From: Legionellaceae bacterium
GTDB taxonomy: Bacteria > Pseudomonadota > Gammaproteobacteria > Legionellales > Legionellaceae
Length of the DNA stretch: 64,000 nt
Direction: 5' to 3'
Assembly: GCA_029210265.1 (NCBI GenBank)
Contig: JARGNP010000005.1
Span: forward strand, 36,169 to 100,168
Part shown: in pieces, positions 59,241-64,000 of the stretch
Layout of the letters: the number at the start of each line of letters is the position of its first letter
Position numbering within the stretch: the stretch's first letter is position 1
Translations under genes and position numbers: made by a program
The notes under the pieces: model-generated
What the model saw: only the letters and a program-made list of their open reading frames with translations
What the model was told of the DNA's origin: nothing
Database searches by the model: none

Positions 59241-60145
59241 GTGCTAAGCGTGGAGGTCTAGGACGTAGTTTATCGGCATTACTTGCGAATGTGGAAGAAC
59301 CAATCACCAGTGAAGAGACACCGCAGGTGAACGAAGCCATGCTTATGACGTTACCGGTGATGGCGTTGCAACCCGGGCAGTATCAACCACGTGGCGACAT
59401 GGATGAAACCGGTTTGCAAGAACTTGCTGCATCGGTTAAACAGCAAGGCTTATTGCAGCCGATTGTAGCGCGTGAGCTTGCACCTGAGCAGTATGAAATT
59501 ATTGCCGGTGAACGGCGTTGGCGTGCGTGTCAGTTAGCGGGTATTACAGATGTTCCCGTATTGGTGCGTCAAGTCAATGATGAAACAGCGATGGCGCTGG
59601 CGCTTATTGAGAATTTGCAGCGCGAAGCACTGAGCGTGATGGATGAAGCACGTGCAATGCAGCGTTTAAGTCAAGAATTTTCACTTACGCATGTTGATAT
59701 TGCGCGTTTGCTTTCAAAATCAAGAGCCGCTGTGAGTAATTGCTTGAGGCTATTGAACTTGAGTGATGTGGTTAAAACCATGCTTGATGATGGCGTGCTT
59801 GATATGGGACATGCGCGTTGCTTATTACGGCTGAGTGAAGCCGAGCAAGCGCAAGTCGCTGAATGGGTGGTGAATCGGCGTTTATCTGTTCGTGAAACAG
59901 AGGCTTTGGTTGCACGCGTTAAAGCAAATAAGAGTGATGTTTTTTCAAGTAAACCTGTTAAGACGCCTGGCGTAGCGTTTCACGATGAGTTAAAGCAATT
60001 ATCCGTGCATTTAGGGGCCAAAGTTCAGCTTAAGCCAGGGGCTTCGGGGCAAGGTAATTTGCTGATTCAATTTAAGAATGTTGAGCATTTAGAGCAGATG
60101 TTTGCATCTTTGAGTGCCCAGCTGTCTTCTGAAGCTATAGCGTGA
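59237..60145 (+). CDS. parB: Chromosome partitioning protein ParB (Spo0J)
   Basis: CTP-dependent clamp that loads at parS. The 302 residues begin with the ParA-stimulating peptide (KRGGLGRSLSALL), have the CTP-binding GERRWRACQLAGI near residue 92 and ALIENLQREALSVMDEA near 115, then the helix-turn-helix LTHVDIARLLSKSRAAVSNC near 151. Its likely targets are the two parS sites in recF. The stop overlaps the yraN start (GTGA). Confidence 0.97.
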   Translation: MSAKRGGLGRSLSALLANVEEPITSEETPQVNEAMLMTLPVMALQPGQYQPRGDMDETGLQELAASVKQQGLLQPIVARELAPEQYEIIAGERRWRACQLAGITDVPVLVRQVNDETAMALALIENLQREALSVMDEARAMQRLSQEFSLTHVDIARLLSKSRAAVSNCLRLLNLSDVVKTMLDDGVLDMGHARCLLRLSEAEQAQVAEWVVNRRLSVRETEALVARVKANKSDVFSSKPVKTPGVAFHDELKQLSVHLGAKVQLKPGASGQGNLLIQFKNVEHLEQMFASLSAQLSSEAIA

Positions 60146-60513
60146 TTGTAAACACAAAACGAACGATTGGTGAGCAAGCAGAGCTGTACGCGCGTAAATA
60201 TTTGGAAAAACAAGGCTTAATTTTACTTGCGAGTAATTTTAGCTGTCGCGCAGGTGAAATTGATTTAATCATGAAAACCTGTGAAGGTGAGCTTGTTTTT
60301 ATTGAAGTTAGACGTCGTTCCTCGATAAAATTTGGTGGGGCGGCTGCAAGTGTGACGGCGAGTAAGCAAAAAAAAATTATCAAAACAGCGGCATTATATT
60401 TACTTAAGTATCCCAAGCAAGGGCAGCATGGTGTGCGTTTTGATGTGTTGGCCTTTGATGGTAAGCCTGCTCACTTGACCTGGATAAAACGCGCGTTTGA
60501 TGCGGATTATTGA
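60142..60513 (+). CDS. yraN: UPF0102 nuclease-fold protein YraN
   Basis: A 123-residue protein with the UPF0102 pattern: GEQAELYARKYLEKQGL near residue 10, SNFSCRAGEIDLIM near 31 and LVFIEVRRRSS near 52, followed by KQKKIIKTAALYLL. These residues form a PD-(D/E)xK nuclease-like core. Its function is not established. It uses a GTG start overlapping parB. In E. coli yraN precedes diaA, as here. Confidence 0.92.
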   Translation: MIVNTKRTIGEQAELYARKYLEKQGLILLASNFSCRAGEIDLIMKTCEGELVFIEVRRRSSIKFGGAAASVTASKQKKIIKTAALYLLKYPKQGQHGVRFDVLAFDGKPAHLTWIKRAFDADY

Positions 60514-60549
60514 ATAAGACCCAATGAAAGAAGACAAGAGGACTAAAAC

Positions 60550-61149
60550 ATGAGTTTGATAGACTCACATGTGCAACAGTTGTTTAATGCGAGTATCGAA
60601 GCAAATATTGCGGCAGCTGATGCTTTACCTGAAAAGATTACAGACGCAGGTGCGCGATTAGCCAATGCGTTGTTGGAGAACGGTCGAATTTTTGTGTGTG
60701 GTAACGGAGGGTCGTTGGCGAATGCCTTGCATTTCTCAACGGCTTTGTTGAATCATTTTGAAGTGGAGCGACCGGCTTTACCCGTGATTGTATTAGGCAC
60801 GGATACGGCGCTTACAACATCGTTGTTGCAGGATGGCCAGGCTGACCACGTGTTTTCACGACCTTTGCAAGCCTTGGGTCATGCGGGTGATATTTTATTG
60901 TTACTTAGCACATCCAATCAGACGATGAATCTCGTGCATGCGGTGGACGCTGCACATGAGCGCGGTATGGACGTGATTCTACTCGGTGCATCTGAACGAG
61001 GTGTTCTCGGTAATCATTTGGGTCCACACGATATGGAAATTCCTGTGCCTGTGGATTCGCCTGCCCGTGTTCGGGAGATTCATTTATTTGTGTTACATTG
61101 TTTCTGTGATTTAATCGATCAGGCGTTGTTTGGCCAAATAATGGGGTAA
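60550..61149 (+). CDS. diaA: DnaA initiator-associating protein DiaA
   Basis: SIS-domain protein that stimulates DnaA assembly at oriC in E. coli. The 199 residues have FVCGNGGSLANALHFSTALL near 50, ALGHAGDILLLLSTSNQT near 112 and a C-terminal VREIHLFVLHCFCDLIDQAL, closely following DiaA. The alternative, sedoheptulose-7-phosphate isomerase GmhA, is similar in fold, but the yraN-diaA-dolP order favours DiaA. Its presence behind parAB links initiation and segregation genes. Confidence 0.88.
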   Translation: MSLIDSHVQQLFNASIEANIAAADALPEKITDAGARLANALLENGRIFVCGNGGSLANALHFSTALLNHFEVERPALPVIVLGTDTALTTSLLQDGQADHVFSRPLQALGHAGDILLLLSTSNQTMNLVHAVDAAHERGMDVILLGASERGVLGNHLGPHDMEIPVPVDSPARVREIHLFVLHCFCDLIDQALFGQIMG

Positions 61150-61156
61150 AAAGATC

Positions 61157-61729
61157 ATGAAATTAGGGCGATGGAGTGCCGTATTTATTTTAATATCAAG
61201 CATGTTGCTTGGAGGGTGTGTGCTCGGTGTGATGGCAGGCGCTGCTGCAGGGCTTGTGGTTTATGATAAACGCAGTGTGGTTATGATTGAGCGTGATGCA
61301 CGTATATTTCATGTTGTGCATACAGCAATCGTGACGGATCCTAAATTTAGAAATTCACATATTGGTGTGACGAGTTTTAATCAAGTGGTGCTTTTGGTCG
61401 GACAGATTCCGACAGCGTCGTTACGTGAAGTTGCTGAAAAAATTGCAAAAGGAACGCCGAACGTACGACGTGTTTATAACGAAATTGCGATTGGGTCTCC
61501 GATTACACTTGCAGATCAAAGTCGTGATACGTGGATAACGGGCGAAGTTCGTGCCAAATTATTACGTAAAAAAGGGCTGGAGTCAGGCTCTATTCGGGTG
61601 GTGACAGATAATGCGGTGGTGTATCTCATGGGTATTGCAACGCCTGAGCAAGGAGGGCTTGCAGTTGATGTCGCACGGCAAGTTAAGGGTGTTCGTAAGG
61701 TCGTTAAAGCGTTTCAGTACGTGCGTTAA
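61157..61729 (+). CDS. dolP: BON-domain outer-membrane lipoprotein DolP
   Basis: A 190-residue lipoprotein with lipobox LLGGC (cysteine near residue 21). Two BON domains follow, with VVLLVGQIPTASLREVAEKI near 76 and VVYLMGIATPEQGGLAVDVA near 155. DTWITGEVRAKLL begins the second. DolP supports outer-membrane integrity and BAM in E. coli. It follows diaA after seven bases, as in E. coli. The next gene is a diverged paralogue. Confidence 0.9.
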   Translation: MKLGRWSAVFILISSMLLGGCVLGVMAGAAAGLVVYDKRSVVMIERDARIFHVVHTAIVTDPKFRNSHIGVTSFNQVVLLVGQIPTASLREVAEKIAKGTPNVRRVYNEIAIGSPITLADQSRDTWITGEVRAKLLRKKGLESGSIRVVTDNAVVYLMGIATPEQGGLAVDVARQVKGVRKVVKAFQYVR

Positions 61730-62316
61730 TGATACATCAATTCAGAATTAAATGGATGTGCTTAGGCTGGATAAGTATTTGCTTGTCCAGCTGTGCTGAT
61801 TTAGGCAGTGGTGTATGGACCGGCGCAATGTTGGTTTATGACCGGCATAATATTTATAAAAAACTGACGGATTATCAACTGGGTGCAGATGCTAACCGAG
61901 CGCTGTTTCATGACAAGCTCTTGAAATGTGATGGATGTGCGATTGATTTAGCAGTGTTTCATCGAGATGTTTTACTCACAGGCCATGTTCCGAATCGTGC
62001 GCTGCGTAAAGAAGCGAAGGCGCGCGTTGCTGAAATTTCTGGTATTCGTAAGCAATATAATCAATTGGCGATTAGCTCTGGATTTGATAATAGCGTACAA
62101 GATGCGTGGATTACGGCAAAAATTCGAAGTCAAGTGGTTGCTGATGCGAAGATCGAGCCACGTCAATTTAAAGTCGTAACGGCAGATAGAATTGTATATC
62201 TCATGGGGGATGTGATGCCGGAGCAAGGCGCACGCGTGATTCATGTGGCAAGGCATACAGAAGGCGTACGTCGCGTTGTCAAATTACTTAATTATTATCG
62301 GTTAAGTGCGGAGTAG
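61729..62316 (+). CDS. Second BON-domain lipoprotein, DolP paralogue
   Basis: A 195-residue protein with lipobox CLSSC (cysteine near residue 22) and the same two-BON layout: VLLTGHVPNRALRKEA near 85 and IVYLMGDVMPEQGARVIHVA near 158, with DAWITAKIRSQVV. It is clearly a diverged relative of the preceding gene and overlaps it by one base (TAATG). It has an extra Cys pair (KCDGC near residue 66) in the first domain. Tandem duplication followed by specialisation is the simplest explanation. Confidence 0.85.
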   Translation: MIHQFRIKWMCLGWISICLSSCADLGSGVWTGAMLVYDRHNIYKKLTDYQLGADANRALFHDKLLKCDGCAIDLAVFHRDVLLTGHVPNRALRKEAKARVAEISGIRKQYNQLAISSGFDNSVQDAWITAKIRSQVVADAKIEPRQFKVVTADRIVYLMGDVMPEQGARVIHVARHTEGVRRVVKLLNYYRLSAE

Positions 62317-62373
62317 ATTAATCTATGTTAGTCTTTGTGGCTAGCTCATATGTAAGATAGGTTGTTTTGTCTT

Positions 62374-62402
62374 TTGTCATATGATAAATTTTAAAATGAA
62401 AT
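62374..62402 (+). promoter_or_regulatory. Candidate promoter of the outer-membrane barrel gene
   Basis: TTGTCA (62374-62379) and TGAAAT (62397-62402) are 17 bases apart, matching sigma-70 in 5 of 6 and 4 of 6 positions. An alternating TA run follows at about 62404-62417, just before the ribosome-binding site. Confidence 0.35.
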
Positions 62403-62437
62403 AGTATATATATATATCACTAAATGGAGTTTAAGGT

Positions 62438-63163
62438 ATGAAAAAATTAATAGTATTAGCTGGTGTACTGGCCGCAGGTCCTGCTGTATCTGGAACGATG
62501 GGGGATGTTCATCAACCAAGTATGGTTCCTTATCTTACAGCGGATGCATCATGGACTTCACCATCGATCGGAGCATTTGTACTTAATGGAAATACAGCGG
62601 TTCAAAAGAAACAAGGTTGGGGTGGACGTTTAGGGGCTGGTATTTTTCATGCTTATTCAGAACGCTTAGGTTTTGTTAGTGAAATAGGCGGCGGTTATTA
62701 TGGTGGCGTCAAGTTCGGTGGAGCAGGCGGTACGGCGTCAACACAAGGAAATTCAAGAACTAAGATTGATGGCTATGAAGCTTTAGTCGGTGCAATTTAT
62801 AATGTTGAGCAATTAGAGCACTTCAAGATATTGGGGCAAATTGGTTTTATGCTGCAAAATTATCGGAAGAATGTGGATCTAAATTACACAGGATCGATTC
62901 CTGATTCTGCTGTGCAAGGATTGACACATATTAGTGAGTCTCAAACTGCAGCACAGCCTGAGTTTAAAGTGGGTGGTATTTATAGTGTAAACAATAATTG
63001 GGATCTTGCTGTGACATATTTACATACCTTTGGAGGAACGCGATCGGGTAAAGGTACGATCGTTGCGTCACCAACAGGGCAAGTAAATATTAATACTTCA
63101 CTATATAATCAAAATCCAACATTGAATGCTGTTCTTTTTGGACTTCGTTATAACATAGTATAA
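62438..63163 (+). CDS. Outer-membrane beta-barrel protein
   Basis: A 241-residue exported protein with a signal peptide at residues 1-19 (KKLIVLAGVLAAGPAVSG). The remainder shows alternating strands with Gly and aromatic residues and ends VLFGLRYNIV with a terminal hydrophobic residue, typical of small outer-membrane barrels (OmpA/OmpW-like size). KVGGIYSVNNNWDLAVTYLH near residue 180 is a barrel hairpin. A GGAG ribosome-binding site lies upstream, and a strong terminator follows, so it is a single-gene transcript. Confidence 0.78.
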   Translation: MKKLIVLAGVLAAGPAVSGTMGDVHQPSMVPYLTADASWTSPSIGAFVLNGNTAVQKKQGWGGRLGAGIFHAYSERLGFVSEIGGGYYGGVKFGGAGGTASTQGNSRTKIDGYEALVGAIYNVEQLEHFKILGQIGFMLQNYRKNVDLNYTGSIPDSAVQGLTHISESQTAAQPEFKVGGIYSVNNNWDLAVTYLHTFGGTRSGKGTIVASPTGQVNINTSLYNQNPTLNAVLFGLRYNIV

Positions 63164-63174
63164 ATCTTGTTTTT

Positions 63175-63213
63175 AAAAGCACATGATGCGTTGTTTTGCA
63201 TCATGTGCTTTTT
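63175..63213 (+). terminator. Rho-independent terminator after the barrel gene
   Basis: A 15-bp stem (63175-63189 with 63198-63212) and an 8-base loop (GTTGTTTT), ending in a T run. The stem begins with four A residues, so it could also work in the reverse direction. Confidence 0.9.
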
Positions 63214-63507
63214 AAATACCTCAGATTAAACTAGAAATAGCAATGCTGTTTCTATTCTGTCATACGCTACTCAGCGATGCTTTAATACCGATCAAATAAA
63301 AGCAGTTTTGGATTAAGCTTTGAGAATTTGAGTTACGGTTATCTGAAAAAGAACTGGAAAAAATATTAGAAATGGATTACAACTAAGCCTATGAAATTTA
63401 GATTGTTATTGTAATAAAATAAAAGAAAATACGCTTATTTTACTGTCTTATGGGGATAAGGTTGTGCGTCAATTTATTTGTGTAGGTATGTTCGGCATTT
63501 ATTGTGT
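63214..63507. other. Gap before the NRPS gene
   Basis: I see no complete gene. At about 63331-63387 a short frame reads ELRLSEKELEKILEMDYN and then stops; it has an in-frame stop just upstream and no start, so it may be a coding relic. The rest is AT-rich. No good promoter for the next gene could be assigned. Confidence 0.4.
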
Positions 63508-64000
63508 ATGAATATTAAGGCATGCACCTCTATAGTCCGTGATGTTAATGAATCAAATCTTGATTATCCTTATGTGAGTACGCTTCATGGTTTATTTGAA
63601 GCGCAAGTAAAAAAAACACCACAACACATAGCCTTGGTTTACGAAGGGCAAACATTAACTTATCAAGCGCTTGATGAAGCATCGAATCAGTTGGCTCGGG
63701 TGATTCACAAGCAACACAAAGATTTTTCTTCGGATACGTTGGTGATGCTTTGTCTTGAGCGTTCGCTTGAGATGATCATTGCCATTTTGGGTGTGCTTAA
63801 GGCAGGTGGTGCTTATGTGCCGATCGATCCCCGTTACCCTCGTGAACGCATAAAATATATTCTGGAAGATACTCAGAGTGATTTGGTTCTGACTCAAAAA
63901 TCTTTGGCAGCTTTATTTGATGCACAGCAAAGTCATGTGTTGTTATTGGATGATGACTTATATCACACTGAAAGCAACCAGGCGCTCGGTGCTCATAGCG
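63508..64000 (+). CDS. Nonribosomal peptide synthetase, start of adenylation domain (partial)
   Basis: The frame is open from the ATG at 63508 to the window end (164 codons). The protein starts directly with an adenylation domain: the core A1-like LTYQALDEASNQLAR near residue 50 and A2 LKAGGAYVPIDPRYP near 98. These are hallmark NRPS motifs. No condensation domain precedes it, so this may be an initiation module. No ribosome-binding site is evident, and the frame is open further upstream (TTG at 63502). The substrate code lies beyond the window. Confidence 0.85.
   Translation, partial: MNIKACTSIVRDVNESNLDYPYVSTLHGLFEAQVKKTPQHIALVYEGQTLTYQALDEASNQLARVIHKQHKDFSSDTLVMLCLERSLEMIIAILGVLKAGGAYVPIDPRYPRERIKYILEDTQSDLVLTQKSLAALFDAQQSHVLLLDDDLYHTESNQALGAHS

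Noticed and set aside
60550..61149. Sedoheptulose-7-phosphate isomerase GmhA
   Set aside because: The SIS fold is shared, but the C-terminal segment and the yraN/dolP neighbours fit DiaA better.

Overview
The window is a moderately AT-rich piece of a gammaproteobacterial chromosome that includes the replication-origin region. The gene order yidC-yidD-rnpA-rpmH / origin / dnaA-dnaN-recF-gyrB is the classical origin layout. The clusters rppH-ptsP-lgt-thyA, ftsY-ftsE-ftsX-rpoH next to rsmD, and yraN-diaA-dolP are typical of gammaproteobacteria. An hfq gene close to gyrB, ankyrin-repeat proteins and several large proteins of unknown function suggest a host-associated member of the Legionellales or a relative. 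That lineage assignment is an inference from gene content and was not tested by phylogeny.

Bases 1-4142 hold the end of the rpmH operon (minus strand) and a long AT-rich origin region. It contains three degenerate copies of one module of about 240-260 bp, with DnaA-box-like 9-mers and an AT-rich tail. Between the second and third copies lies an ankyrin-repeat gene split by a frameshift. Bases 4143-10248 hold dnaA, dnaN, recF and gyrB; recF carries two perfect parS palindromes. The matching parA-parB pair lies near the other end of the window, in a tightly packed operon mnmG-rsmG-parA-parB-yraN-diaA-dolP-(second BON lipoprotein) at 55948-62316. Initiation (dnaA, diaA), the clamp (dnaN) and segregation (parABS) functions are therefore all within about 60 kb.

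Bases 10430-25665 are mostly housekeeping: a ZIP-like membrane protein, an alpha/beta hydrolase, hfq, a thioredoxin-like protein, an exported propeller-like protein with six Cys-paired repeats, uup, a chain of three tiny membrane proteins before a short-chain dehydrogenase, rsmD, an M16 protease pair, ftsYEX and rpoH. Bases 25787-29011 are accessory, with an Asn-rich small protein, a 509-residue unknown with an IQ-like helix, and a SPOR/beta-barrel protein. Bases 29136-34331 hold the conserved rppH-ptsP-lgt-thyA operon with a thiamine-pyrophosphokinase-like gene added at its end, followed by a type I asparaginase.

Bases 35636-44066 form the most interesting accessory block. A TMTC-like multi-membrane GT-C/TPR protein, a GtrB-like GT2, a methyltransferase, a GtrA flippase, an extended epimerase and a GMC-type oxidoreductase are nearly all translationally coupled. 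They face a PIG-L deacetylase and a GNAT acyltransferase. I read this as a periplasmic glycosylation or glycan-modification system. Beyond it lie glmU, a 1193-residue ankyrin protein, rsxB, metG, ubiX and two unknown membrane proteins. The window ends with an outer-membrane barrel gene and the first part of a nonribosomal peptide synthetase adenylation domain. I saw no tRNA, rRNA, CRISPR array or intact insertion sequence.
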